A stretch of DNA of 50,279 nt from JBCCMQ01 sp039026235 (GCA_039026235.1 JBCCMQ010000021.1:1-50279), one strand, 5' to 3'; positions 35,112 to 43,589 are shown, counted from the first letter of the stretch. Translations and numbers: made by a program. Notes: generated by a model not told the origin, from the letters alone.

Positions 35112-36115
35112 GCGGCAGCCTCGACGCTTGTTACTTGGCGCGCAACGGCGCCGATGACATCGCTCAGGTTTTCACCGCGGGCCCGCGCGGCAAAGCTCAG
35201 CGCCATACGGTGGGTCAGAACTGGGCGGGCCATGGCGATCACGTCTTCTGCCGATGGAGCAAGGCGGCCGTCCAGCAGGGCCCGTGCACGAACTGTCAGC
35301 ATCAGCGCCTGGGCGGCCCGGGGGCCCGGTCCCCAGCCAACATTCTGCCGCACGGCCTCGGGCGCGCTGGCGTCATCGGGCCGGCAGGCGCGTACGAGGT
35401 CGAGAATGAGTTCAACCACGGCCTCGCCAACCGGCATGCGCCGTAACAAGGTCTGGGCGGCTATGAGACCTTCGGCATCAAACACCTGATGCGATTCAGC
35501 CTCATCAACGCCCGTGGTCGCCAAAAGGATATCCTTTTCGGTATCACGGTCTGGGTATTCGACATCTATCTGCACCAGAAAGCGGTCCAACTGGGCCTCG
35601 GGCAAGGGATAGGTGCCCTCTTGTTCGATCGGGTTCTGGGTTGCCAGCACATGGAAGGGGCGCTCCAATTCATGGGCCTCGCCGGCAATTGTAACCGATT
35701 TTTCCTGCATGGCCTGCAAAAGGGCCGATTGGGTCCGCGGGCTGGCCCTGTTGATCTCATCGGCCATGAGCAGCTGACAGAAAACCGGGCCTTCGATGAA
35801 GCGGAAGCTGCGGCTGCCGTCGTCTGCGGTCTCAAGTACTTCCGAGCCCAGGATATCTGCTGGCATCAAGTCCGGCGTGAACTGGACACGCGCGCCATTC
35901 AAACCCATCACGGTCGACAACGTGTCAACCAGCCGGGTCTTGCCGAGACCGGGCAAACCGATCAGCAATCCGTGGCCACCGCAAAGCAGTGCCGAAAGCG
36001 TCAGGTCAACGACCGTCTCTTGTCCGATGAACCGCTGATTAATGCTGGTCTTGGCCTTGGCAAGCGTTTCCCCCAGTGCCTCGATCTCAGCGACCAGGTT
36101 TTCGGTATCGGACAT
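35108..36115 (-). CDS. MoxR family AAA+ ATPase
   Basis: The 335-residue ATPase has Walker A LIGLPGLGKTRL, Walker B LLMADEINRASPRTQSALLQAM and the sensor motif FHVLATQNPIEQEGTYPLPEAQLDRFL typical of the MoxR class. A C-terminal lid ends ARARGENLSDVIGAVARQV. MoxR proteins act as chaperones that mature or activate metal-binding or membrane-associated complexes. It is the first gene of a five-gene leftward operon in which every junction overlaps or nearly so (DUF58, BatA/DUF4159, vWA membrane protein, GNAT). It is divergent from a DUF1285 gene with 75 bases between. Confidence 0.94.
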   Translation of the reverse strand: MSDTENLVAEIEALGETLAKAKTSINQRFIGQETVVDLTLSALLCGGHGLLIGLPGLGKTRLVDTLSTVMGLNGARVQFTPDLMPADILGSEVLETADDGSRSFRFIEGPVFCQLLMADEINRASPRTQSALLQAMQEKSVTIAGEAHELERPFHVLATQNPIEQEGTYPLPEAQLDRFLVQIDVEYPDRDTEKDILLATTGVDEAESHQVFDAEGLIAAQTLLRRMPVGEAVVELILDLVRACRPDDASAPEAVRQNVGWGPGPRAAQALMLTVRARALLDGRLAPSAEDVIAMARPVLTHRMALSFAARARGENLSDVIGAVARQVTSVEAAA

Positions 36116-36190
36116 GACAACTCTCTCCGCCTCGGACTATATCATCTCTATGCATTGCAAATATGCCAATTGGGGGAAATTGCAAAAGCA

Positions 36191-36784
36191 ATGACCGGAC
36201 AAAACACCGTGACACCGACGGCCGAAGGCCTTGCGGCTTCGGCAAGAAAAGCCGGCGGAAAGGGTCTGCCGCCAGTTCATCTTTGGAATCCGCCCTTTTG
36301 CGGCGATCTGGACATCCGGATTGCCCGGGATGGCACGTGGTTTTACCTTGGTACTCCGATAGGACGCCCCGAGCTTGTCCGGCTTTTCTCGACGATTTTG
36401 CGCCGCGACGGTGATGCCTACTTTCTGGTCACGCCGGTCGAAAAAGTGGGCATCCAGGTCGATGATGCGCCCTTCGTGGCGGTGGATTTTGAAACGTCGG
36501 GAACGGGCGAGTCGCAGTGTATCACTTTTAGAACCAATGTCGGCGATACAGTCCGCGCTGGACCGGATGCGCCGATCCGCGTTGTACGTGATCCCGACAG
36601 CGGTGAGCCATCTCCATACGTCCTCGTCCGGTCAAATCTTGAAGCATTGATCGACAGAAAATCCTTCTATCGCCTTATCGATATCGGACAGGATGTCGAG
36701 CACGATGGCGACGACTGGTTTGGACTATGGTCCGACGGGCGATTTTTTCCAATCATCCCAAGTGCAGAGCTGGCCGACATCTGA
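36191..36784 (+). CDS. DUF1285 protein
   Basis: A 197-residue soluble protein with the family features PPVHLWNPPFCGDLDIRIA, then DGTWFYLGTPIGRPELVRLF and YFLVTPVEKVGIQVDDAPFVA. The C-terminal YRLIDIGQDVEHDGDDWFGLW is followed by SDGRFFPI. DUF1285 has no established reaction. The ATG at 36191 follows a GGGGGAAA run about 12 bases upstream; the frame is open far upstream through the moxR region, but that is on the wrong side of the promoter. Its divergent placement from moxR recurs in alphaproteobacteria as far as I know, but the functional link is inference. Confidence 0.86.
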   Translation: MTGQNTVTPTAEGLAASARKAGGKGLPPVHLWNPPFCGDLDIRIARDGTWFYLGTPIGRPELVRLFSTILRRDGDAYFLVTPVEKVGIQVDDAPFVAVDFETSGTGESQCITFRTNVGDTVRAGPDAPIRVVRDPDSGEPSPYVLVRSNLEALIDRKSFYRLIDIGQDVEHDGDDWFGLWSDGRFFPIIPSAELADI

Positions 36785-36874
36785 AACGCCTGCCTGGAAT
36801 TGTGCAGTACGGCACATCGTCTGCACATGACGCCCGGTCGACCTCACGCCCTTGGACACATAGGATATTGCAAA

Positions 36875-36899
36875 TGCCGCTAAATTTTCTGAAGCGGCA
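36875..36899. promoter_or_regulatory. Inverted repeat upstream of the SDR gene
   Basis: TGCCGCT (36875-36881) and AGCGGCA (36893-36899) form a perfect seven-base dyad with an eleven-base AT-rich spacer, ending about 23 bases before the SDR start. The geometry suits a dimeric repressor operator or a short leader hairpin. No matching regulator gene is adjacent. Confidence 0.4.
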
Positions 36900-36922
36900 C
36901 GAAGCTGAGAAAGGTCCGAAGG

Positions 36923-37636
36923 ATGAGCAGCGCACCGCAAGCGATCGTCATAGGTGTTGGCGACGGGCTTTCCGCCTCAGCCGCTCGCCTTCTTTCCCGA
37001 AATGGTTATGACCTGACGCTCGCGGCGCGGTCCGGCACAAAGATGGCGGCAGTGGCCGCTGAGACCCAGGCGCAAACAGTCCTTTGCGACGCGTCGGATC
37101 TCGCCAGTGTCCGGGACCTTTTCGCAATGGTTCCGGATCCAATTCGAGTGGTCATCTACAACCCATCCGCGCGTGTCAGAGGCCCTATTGCCGAACTTGA
37201 CGCTGAAACCGTTCGCAAGGCCGTGGAAGTGACCGCATTCGGGGCCTTCCTTGCCGGGCAGCAAGCGGCGCAACGGATGCTGAAGCAAGAACCTGATGAG
37301 GACGGAGTGAAGGGCACAATTCTTTTCACCGGTGCATCCGCCGGTGTCAAAGGCTTCCCGCAGTCGGCATCCTTTGCCATGGGCAAGTTCGCCCAGCGCG
37401 GACTGGCGCAATCGATGTCACGGGAACTGCATCCCCAGGGCATTCATGTGGCCTGGGTCAACATCGACGGCGGCATTCGAAACCCTGGTCGGCCGGAACG
37501 TATGGAAGGCGCGGATGAAAGCGACAGCATGCTCGATCCCGATCAGATCGCCGAGGCCTATCTGAGCCTGATCCGACAGCACCGCAGCGTTTGGTCGGAA
37601 GAACTGTCGATCCGTCCCTGGGTCGAGCGGTTCTGA
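36923..37636 (+). CDS. Atypical short-chain dehydrogenase/reductase
   Basis: This 237-residue Rossmann-fold protein starts AIVIGVGDGLSASAARLL, a modified nucleotide-binding loop. It has the YNPSARVRGPIAELD strand and LFTGASAGVKGFP, which supplies the usual Ser. At the active site the normal Tyr-x-x-x-Lys is replaced by Phe151-Ala-Met-Gly-Lys155 (SASFAMGKFAQRG). The Tyr is the proton donor in classical SDRs, so the protein may be a non-redox binder or use another residue. An F-x-x-x-K group of SDRs is known. AAGG lies a few bases before the ATG. Its stop overlaps the DUF2798 start (TGATG), implying coupling. Confidence 0.86.
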   Translation: MSSAPQAIVIGVGDGLSASAARLLSRNGYDLTLAARSGTKMAAVAAETQAQTVLCDASDLASVRDLFAMVPDPIRVVIYNPSARVRGPIAELDAETVRKAVEVTAFGAFLAGQQAAQRMLKQEPDEDGVKGTILFTGASAGVKGFPQSASFAMGKFAQRGLAQSMSRELHPQGIHVAWVNIDGGIRNPGRPERMEGADESDSMLDPDQIAEAYLSLIRQHRSVWSEELSIRPWVERF

Positions 37637-37872
37637 TGGGAATTCCGCGCCGTTTTGAACCCTATCTCTTTTCGCTGTTTCTGTCGGGCATGATGTCTTT
37701 TCTCGTGTCTGGCGTCGCAACGGCACGCGCTGCAGGAATTGACGATGGCTTTGTCGGTCTTTGGTTATCTTCCTGGATGTTCGCCTGGGCCGTGGCATTT
37801 CCGGCGGCCGTGACTGTTGCACCGATCGCCCGGAAGATCGCGCGCGTTCTGGTTGCGGACGACCCGCGCTAG
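37636..37872 (+). CDS. DUF2798 small membrane protein
   Basis: A 78-residue protein made almost entirely of two transmembrane helices, YLFSLFLSGMMSFLVSGVATA and FVGLWLSSWMFAWAVAFPAAVTVAP. It is framed by basic ends (PRRFEP; RKIARVLV), the usual form of DUF2798. The function is unknown. The start ATG overlaps the SDR stop in TGATG, which supports this short frame rather than the 93-codon frame beginning at 37591. It meets the convergent YdeI gene with four overlapping bases. Confidence 0.85.
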   Translation: MGIPRRFEPYLFSLFLSGMMSFLVSGVATARAAGIDDGFVGLWLSSWMFAWAVAFPAAVTVAPIARKIARVLVADDPR

Positions 37873-38435
37873 CGCTGAAACGGGGCCGGCCGGCGGTTTT
37901 CGGCACAGGCCGCCTCAACTTCGGCAATGCGTTTCGATCTGGTCGCGGCGGTCTTGGCAGTCTTGATCCATTCAAGTGTTCCCCGCTTGACCGAGCGCGG
38001 GTAGGTTTCCCAGAACGTCATCCCATCTTCGCCGAGAGCAGCCACCAAGTCAGCCGGACATTCCAGACGTTCAACATCGTCCAGAAAGCTCCACATGCCG
38101 TTTTCCTGGGCGGCCGCGATCTTCTGTTCGCCCGCTGGCATCATACGGCCAAGCCGTCGCATCTTTTCGACGATGGCCTTGTTGACCGCCGACCAGGCAG
38201 AGCTTTCCCGGCGCGGCGAAATCAGATGCATGCTTCTGTCGGCATCAAGCCGCCGAATGGAACTGTCGACCCAGCCCCAGCACATCAACTCTTCGACCAC
38301 ATCACCAAAGGGAACATGATCGGGGTGGTGCTTTTTGAAGGTGACAAGCCAAACCGATGTTGCCGTAGAGTGATGATCCCCCAGCCAGGTTTGAAGTTCA
38401 TCCAAAGACCGGATTGTAACATGTGCTTCGGACAT
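37869..38435 (-). CDS. YdeI/OmpD-associated family protein
   Basis: The 188-residue protein shows the YdeI features: an N-terminal segment LDELQTWLGDHHSTATSVWLV, the tryptophan motif VVEELMCWGWVDSSIRRLDADR and ISPRRESSAWSAVNKAIVEKM. The C-terminal part carries FWETYPRSVKRGTLEWIKTAKTAATRSKRI, a helical hairpin common to the family. Members have been linked to resistance to cationic peptides and bacteriocin protection in some bacteria, but the mechanism is unclear. The ATG at 38435 overlaps the stop of a small possible upstream frame (TGATG) and has no good Shine-Dalgarno sequence of its own. Confidence 0.85.
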   Translation of the reverse strand: MSEAHVTIRSLDELQTWLGDHHSTATSVWLVTFKKHHPDHVPFGDVVEELMCWGWVDSSIRRLDADRSMHLISPRRESSAWSAVNKAIVEKMRRLGRMMPAGEQKIAAAQENGMWSFLDDVERLECPADLVAALGEDGMTFWETYPRSVKRGTLEWIKTAKTAATRSKRIAEVEAACAENRRPAPFQR

Positions 38436-38650
38436 CAGCTGCACCGCTCAACCCGCATGTGCCAAAGCCGTGCCGTAGATCTTGCAAAGGAGACCAGATT
38501 TGGCATTCCGTCACTTCTTTTCCATTGGCCGATGTGACCCATGACGATAGGGCGCAGCGCGTGATCGCCCGAGGCCAGCCGCCTACAGAAAAGATATCCG
38601 ATTTCCTGGTGATTAGAATATTCGGTGAAACGGACGTCCGAAAAGTCCAT
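38435..38650 (-). CDS. Possible small protein translationally coupled to ydeI
   Basis: A 71-codon frame starting MDFSDVRFTEYSNHQ ends in a TGA that overlaps the ydeI ATG (TGATG). That would explain why ydeI lacks its own ribosome binding site. The product is basic, with two Cys and a Trp-rich middle (GHIGQWKRSDGMP). I recognise no family and its own Shine-Dalgarno is poor, so it could equally be a chance frame or the leftover of a broken gene. Confidence 0.25.
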   Translation of the reverse strand: MDFSDVRFTEYSNHQEIGYLFCRRLASGDHALRPIVMGHIGQWKRSDGMPNLVSFARSTARLWHMRVERCS

Positions 38651-38816
38651 CCGGCGCTTCGCACAAATTTGCCTGGCACCTGTCTTTCGGCGGATCCTGC
38701 GCAGGAAATGCTGCTAGAAAGACGCGCGAGCCGAATGCAGTTGACGGTACCACCACGCATCCTTACGCACGTGCCAAAAGCGCGCCGGAATGGGCCCGCG
38801 AGTATCGGAGGAAGCG
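38436..38816. other. Intergenic stretch upstream of acuI
   Basis: Apart from the doubtful 71-codon frame at 38435-38650 on the minus strand, this 380-base interval shows no gene. It should contain the promoters of ydeI (leftward) and of acuI (rightward). Composition is a little more AT-rich than the surroundings. I see no clear operator for the acrylate-responsive regulators known elsewhere. Confidence 0.35.
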
Positions 38817-39812
38817 ATGGCGTTCAAAGCCGTGGTTGTCGAAAAGAACGATGAAGGAAAAACCTCGGCGTCGGTGCAGTCGCTCGAAGAAGCGCAGCTG
38901 CCTTCTGGCGACGTAACGGTCAGCGTAGAGTATTCGACCGTCAACTACAAAGACGGTCTTTGCATTGGACCGGGCGGTGGCCTTGTGCGGAACTATCCCC
39001 ATGTTCCAGGCATCGATTTTGCCGGCACTGTCCTGCAGTCCGACGACGCGCGTTACTCCGAAGGTGATCGCGTCATCCTGACCGGATGGCGCGTGGGAGA
39101 GGTGCACTGGGGCGGCTACGCGCAAAAAGCGCGGGTCAGCGCCGACTGGCTAGTTCCCTGTCCGCAGGGGATCACAACGCGCCAAGCCATGGCTGTCGGG
39201 ACGGCCGGCTTTACGGCCATGCTTGCCATCATGGCCCTTGAAGACCACGGGCTGGTGCCGTCGGAAAATCCAGTCCTCGTCACTGGCGCCGCAGGTGGCG
39301 TGGGTTCGGTTGCTACGGCCGTACTCGCCAACATCGGTCACAAGGTGGCCGCCGTCACCGGACGGCCTGAAACTGCCGACTACCTCAAGGACCTGGGCGC
39401 AACCCAGATCGTTCCGCGCGAAGAGCTGAACGAAACCGTCAAGCGCCCGCTTGAGAAGGAAAGCTGGAGCGGTTGTATCGACGCGGTCGGCGGCGACATG
39501 CTTGCGCGCGTTTTGGGGCAGATGCAGTACGGCTCTTCAGTTGCTGCCGTAGGTCTGGCCGGCGGCGCCGGGCTTCCCGCGACAGTGATCCCGTTCCTGC
39601 TTAGGGGCGTCAACCTGCTGGGCATCGACAGCGTCATGCAGCCCTATGACAATCGGGTGCGCGCATGGAACCGCCTTGTCAGCGATCTGCCCATGGGAAA
39701 TCTAGAGGCGATGGTGGTCCCTGCCACTTTGTCCGATTTGCCCGGTCTCGGTCGGGACATCCTTGGGGGCAAGGTCCGGGGGCGCGTGGTCGTGGACGTC
39801 AACGCAGAGTAG
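38817..39812 (+). CDS. acuI: Acrylyl-CoA reductase AcuI (MDR family)
   Basis: The 331-residue zinc-free medium-chain reductase begins MAFKAVVVEK. It carries YSTVNYKDGL, the NADPH-binding loop LVTGAAGGVGSVATAVLA and VTGRPETADYLKDLGA, the YhdH/AcuI pattern. AcuI reduces the toxic acryloyl-CoA to propionyl-CoA in the DMSP-cleavage and 3-hydroxypropionate routes and is common in roseobacters. The ATG at 38817 has GGAGGAAG at ideal distance. No dmdA, ddd lyase, acuK or acuN gene is adjacent here, so it is a stand-alone copy. A general role in detoxifying acryloyl-CoA from other sources is likely. Confidence 0.88.
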   Translation: MAFKAVVVEKNDEGKTSASVQSLEEAQLPSGDVTVSVEYSTVNYKDGLCIGPGGGLVRNYPHVPGIDFAGTVLQSDDARYSEGDRVILTGWRVGEVHWGGYAQKARVSADWLVPCPQGITTRQAMAVGTAGFTAMLAIMALEDHGLVPSENPVLVTGAAGGVGSVATAVLANIGHKVAAVTGRPETADYLKDLGATQIVPREELNETVKRPLEKESWSGCIDAVGGDMLARVLGQMQYGSSVAAVGLAGGAGLPATVIPFLLRGVNLLGIDSVMQPYDNRVRAWNRLVSDLPMGNLEAMVVPATLSDLPGLGRDILGGKVRGRVVVDVNAE

Positions 39813-39826
39813 ATATCAGCGTCGGG

Positions 39827-39847
39827 CCAGCCAAGTACGCTGGCTGG
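39827..39847. terminator. Hairpin between convergent acuI and yegP
   Basis: CCAGCCA pairs perfectly with TGGCTGG across a seven-base loop, halfway between the two convergent stop codons. There is no clear U-run on either strand, so it is a weak bidirectional terminator or mRNA-end hairpin. Confidence 0.4.
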
Positions 39848-39851
39848 ACGG

Positions 39852-40184
39852 CTAGGTCTGATCGTCGAGTTTTGCGTCAGGGGCGTTTTTCATCACCGAG
39901 GCAATACCGTTGTCACGGGCCGACGTGCTCTCATAGCTTTCACTTGTGCCGATGATCTGCCCGTTTGAGGCCTTGAGATTAAAGCGAAACTTTCCGTTCT
40001 TGGTCTCACTCTTGTCAAAGCGGCCCTCTTCGGCAGCGTTCTTGCGCACCGATGCCACGCCCTTCATGGCACTCGCTTTTGCCTTGTAGCCTTCACTGGC
40101 CAGAATAATCTGACCATTTCCAGCTTTCAGACGAAAACGGGTCTCGCCCGCCTTGTCGGTATAGACCTCGAATTTTCCGGCCAT
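39852..40184 (-). CDS. YegP family protein (two DUF1508 repeats)
   Basis: The 110-residue protein consists of two copies of the DUF1508 unit: FEVYTDKAGETRFRLKAGNG then IILASEGYKAKASAMKGVASV, and FRFNLKASNGQIIGTSESYE then SARDNGIASVMKNA. Each copy forms a small beta-beta-beta-alpha unit. YegP-like proteins are small, cytoplasmic and of unknown function. The ATG at 40184 is chosen; frames upstream to 40301 lack similarity. The acidic end (APDAKLDDQT) is typical. Confidence 0.9.
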   Translation of the reverse strand: MAGKFEVYTDKAGETRFRLKAGNGQIILASEGYKAKASAMKGVASVRKNAAEEGRFDKSETKNGKFRFNLKASNGQIIGTSESYESTSARDNGIASVMKNAPDAKLDDQT

Positions 40185-40324
40185 TTTTGTCTCGCATCCC
40201 CGTTGGTGTGACGGACTGATCATGGGTAGGAATCTACGTGTTGCCAAGCGAAACAAATGGACGGCGCCCAATTCGGCGGGTATCCGGCAAGTCACACGCA
40301 CGGCGCATTCGCAGGTGGCAACGC

Positions 40325-40639
40325 CTAAAGATCTTCCTCGGCGTCGGCGACGTCGATCCCCAGCGCCTCCAGCCCGTCTTCGAGGTACTCGGCAAGCCCG
40401 GGTATACCGCTCAGATAATCCTCGGTCGGCGCCGTTCTTTCGGCCACGGCCTGTTGCTTGGCTTCTGCCAGGTCCTCTGGCTCAAAGGTTTCGCGACCCA
40501 CCCACATTAGCGCCACAAGGCTCGCCTGTTCATCTTCGTTCAATCCCGCAATGTAGTCGTAAAGCCTTGGGCTTTCCGGGCCGAATTCGCGCGTCAACAT
40601 TATGATCCGCACGACCTTGCCGGTTGAGATATCAAGCAT
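40325..40639 (-). CDS. DUF3775 protein
   Basis: A 104-residue acidic, helical protein with MLDISTGKVVRIIMLTREFG at the start. LYDYIAGLNEDEQASLVALMWVGR and a Glu-rich tail follow. This fits DUF3775, a small family common in Rhodobacterales and Rhizobiales with no assigned role. It sits alone between yegP and the 3' end of polA. Confidence 0.85.
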   Translation of the reverse strand: MLDISTGKVVRIIMLTREFGPESPRLYDYIAGLNEDEQASLVALMWVGRETFEPEDLAEAKQQAVAERTAPTEDYLSGIPGLAEYLEDGLEALGIDVADAEEDL

Positions 40640-40778
40640 GGCGCCACTCCGCTCTCTGGCGGGAAGTTTCCGTTAGAAGGATCACTTTGGCAAGGCGCCA
40701 TAGCGCGGCTAGGCAGCAGGCGACGCGCACGGGAACCGGATGCCCCAATGCGACACCTGCGCCGCCTGACTTAGTGAA

Positions 40779-43589
40779 CTAGTGGGCGGCGGCCCAATTT
40801 GGCCCTTGCCCGGCATCGACGGTCAGAGGGACGGACAGCGCAACCGCGGGCAAGGATGCGCCTTCCATCACCTCGCGTACCGTATCGATTACCCCGTCGA
40901 CCGCCTGTTCATCGACCTCAAAGAGCAACTCGTCATGAACCTGAAGCAGCATCTTTGCCGGCAGACCTTCGATCGCCGCGGGCATACGGATCATGGCGCG
41001 TCGGATAACATCAGCCGCGGTTCCCTGGATCGGAGCATTGATGGCGGCCCGTCGGGCAAAACCCGCATGCGGCCCCTTGGCGTTGATCTCAGGTGTATTG
41101 ATCTTGCGACCGAAAAGCGTCTGAACATAGCCGTGCTCTTTGGCGAAACGCACGGTGTCGTCCATGTAGACCTTGATGCCTGGGAAGCGTTCAAAGTACC
41201 GGTCGATAAAGCCCTGGGCCTCGGAACGTGGAATACGAAGGTTGCGCGCAAGCCCAAATCCGGAGATGCCATAAATGACCCCGAAATTGATCGCCTTGGC
41301 CTGCCGGCGGACATCGGGTGTCATCTGATCGAGGGGCACGTTAAACATCTCAGACGCAGTGGCTGCGTGAATGTCCTGCCCCTCGGCAAAAGCCGCCTTA
41401 AGTGCGTCAATGCCCGCAATATGGGCAAGAATGCGCAATTCGATCTGGGAATAGTCAAGGCTTACCAGAACCTTACCGGCTTCGGCGATAAAGGCTTCTC
41501 GAATACGGCGCCCCTCTTCGGTGCGGACGGGGATGTTCTGCAGGTTGGGATCGGTTGACGCAAGCCGTCCGGTGCTAGCACCGGCTATTGAGTACGACGT
41601 GTGGACCCGGCCCGTGTCCGCATTGATGTGTTCCTGAAGGCTGTCGGTATAGGTCGATTTGAGCTTCGACAGCTGGCGCCAGTCGAGAACACGCGCCGGC
41701 AGATCGTGACCTTCGGCAGCCAGATCCTCCAGCACATCCGCACCCGTGGCGTAGGCACCGGTTTTGCCCTTCTTGCCGCCCGGCAGGCTCATCTTGTCAA
41801 AAAGGATTTCACCAAGCTGCTTCGGGCTGCCCACGTTGAAGTTTTCACCCGCCAATTCGTGGATTTCCGCCTCAAGACCAGCCATTTTCTGGGCAAAGGC
41901 GTTCGACATGCGGCTGAGCGTGTCACGATCAACCTTGATACCGGTCCGCTCCATGTCGGATAGGACAGCCACCATGGGCCGTTCCAGTGTCTCGTAGACT
42001 GTCGTGACCTGCCGCCGGTGCAGGCCAGGCTTCAGACGTTGCCAAAGGCGCAAGGTAATGTCGGCGTCCTCTGCCGCATAGCGCGTGGCCTCATCAATCT
42101 TTGTCTTATCAAATGTGATCGCAGACTTTCCGGTTCCCAGAAGCGTCTTGATCGGAATTGGCTGGTGATTGAGATAACGCTCGGACAGCTGGTCCATGCC
42201 GTGGTTATGCAAACCGGCGTGCATCGCATAGGACATGAGCATGGTGTCATCGATCGGGGCAACTGTGACGCCGTAATTCGCAAGGATCTTCGCGTCATAT
42301 TTCATGTTCTGCCCGATCTTCAGGATGCTTGGGTCTTCCAGCACGGGCTTCAAAGCGTCCAGCACCTCGTCCAGCGGCAGCTGCCCGTCAGCCAGCGCCT
42401 CGTCGCTGAAAAGCCCGTCGCCATCGCCTGACAAATGGCCAATCGGAACATAGCAGGCCTCGCCCGTTTCGACCGAAAGGCTCACGCCAACCAGCGTGGC
42501 CTTCATCTCATCGAGGCTGGTCGTTTCAGTGTCAAAAGCGACCCAGCCCCGCCGATAGATCTTACCGATCCATGCATCCAATTCGTCTCGGGTCCGCACG
42601 CATGTATACGTATCGGCGTCGAACGGCAGATCTTCGGGTGCTTCGGAGGCGGTGCTGTCGTCTTGTCCGGCCGGTGTATCTTCGATGGCCGGCATTTCGA
42701 CACCAAGGTGTTCGGCCACCCGGCGGGTGATCGTGCGAAACTCCATCTCCGCAAGAAATGACAGGAGCTGATCGGCGTCGGGCGGGTGCACATCAAGGTC
42801 GTCAAGCGGCGTATCCAGGGGCGTTTCAGCGTCCAGCAGAACCAGCTTGCGGGAAAGCCGGATCTGTTCGGCGTTGTCGATCAGGCTCTGACGTCTCTTG
42901 GGTTGTTTTATCTCTTCAGCGCGGTCCAGAAGCGCGTCCAAATCGCCGAACTCATTGATCAGAAGCGCCGCCGTTTTGATGCCAATCCCAGGCGCGCCCG
43001 GAACATTGTCGACACTGTCGCCCGCCAAAGCCTGGACATCGACCACACGTTCCGGACCAACGCCAAATTTTTCCCGCACACCGTCAACGTCAATGATCTT
43101 TTTCTTCATCGGGTCCAGCATCTCGACCCCGTCGCCGACAAGTTGCATCAGGTCCTTGTCTGAGCTCAGGATCGTCACCCGCCCGCCCGCTTCGCGGGCC
43201 AGACGCGCATAGGTCGCGATCAGATCGTCAGCCTCGTACCCTTCCTTTTCAATGCAGGCGATCCCGAAGGCGCGCGTCGCGTCGCGCGTCAGCGGAATTT
43301 GCGGGCGAAGATCTTCGGGCATCTCGTCCCGGTTCGCCTTGTAGAGATCATAAAGATCGTTACGAAATGTATGGCTGCCCTTGTCAAAGATGACCGCCAG
43401 ATGCGTCGGTTCATCGGCGCCGGTTGAGCCGCCGGATATGTAGGGAAAAAGCATGTTGCAGAAACCCGACACGGCACCAATTGGAAGCCCATCGGACTTC
43501 CGCGACAGGGGCGGCAAGGCGTGAAATGCCCGAAAGATGAAGGCCGATCCGTCGATTAGATGCAGGTGATGACCTTTGCCAAACGCCAT
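40779..43589 (-). CDS. polA: DNA polymerase I
   Basis: The 936-residue replication/repair polymerase has all three parts. The 5'-3' exonuclease/flap domain (about 1-300) includes LIDGSAFIFRAFHALPP and YEADDLIATYA. The 3'-5' proofreading domain has its catalytic acids present: FDTETTSLD near 355, NMKYDAKIL near 430 and YAAEDADI near 507. The polymerase domain has motif A VSLDYSQIELRIL near 709, motif B RRQAKAINFGVIYG near 763 and motif C LLQVHDELLFEV near 885. Motif B has Phe, as in E. coli, at the site controlling dideoxynucleotide use. The N-terminal extension and length match alphaproteobacterial PolA. It functions in Okazaki fragment maturation and repair. Confidence 0.97.
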   Translation of the reverse strand: MAFGKGHHLHLIDGSAFIFRAFHALPPLSRKSDGLPIGAVSGFCNMLFPYISGGSTGADEPTHLAVIFDKGSHTFRNDLYDLYKANRDEMPEDLRPQIPLTRDATRAFGIACIEKEGYEADDLIATYARLAREAGGRVTILSSDKDLMQLVGDGVEMLDPMKKKIIDVDGVREKFGVGPERVVDVQALAGDSVDNVPGAPGIGIKTAALLINEFGDLDALLDRAEEIKQPKRRQSLIDNAEQIRLSRKLVLLDAETPLDTPLDDLDVHPPDADQLLSFLAEMEFRTITRRVAEHLGVEMPAIEDTPAGQDDSTASEAPEDLPFDADTYTCVRTRDELDAWIGKIYRRGWVAFDTETTSLDEMKATLVGVSLSVETGEACYVPIGHLSGDGDGLFSDEALADGQLPLDEVLDALKPVLEDPSILKIGQNMKYDAKILANYGVTVAPIDDTMLMSYAMHAGLHNHGMDQLSERYLNHQPIPIKTLLGTGKSAITFDKTKIDEATRYAAEDADITLRLWQRLKPGLHRRQVTTVYETLERPMVAVLSDMERTGIKVDRDTLSRMSNAFAQKMAGLEAEIHELAGENFNVGSPKQLGEILFDKMSLPGGKKGKTGAYATGADVLEDLAAEGHDLPARVLDWRQLSKLKSTYTDSLQEHINADTGRVHTSYSIAGASTGRLASTDPNLQNIPVRTEEGRRIREAFIAEAGKVLVSLDYSQIELRILAHIAGIDALKAAFAEGQDIHAATASEMFNVPLDQMTPDVRRQAKAINFGVIYGISGFGLARNLRIPRSEAQGFIDRYFERFPGIKVYMDDTVRFAKEHGYVQTLFGRKINTPEINAKGPHAGFARRAAINAPIQGTAADVIRRAMIRMPAAIEGLPAKMLLQVHDELLFEVDEQAVDGVIDTVREVMEGASLPAVALSVPLTVDAGQGPNWAAAH

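Noticed and set aside
38423..38854. 143-codon plus-strand frame in front of acuI
   Set aside because: It overlaps the well-supported acuI start in another frame and has no family features.
38817..39812. Quinone oxidoreductase instead of AcuI
   Set aside because: The N-terminus, NYKDGL and the glycine loop pattern fit YhdH/AcuI better than generic quinone oxidoreductases.
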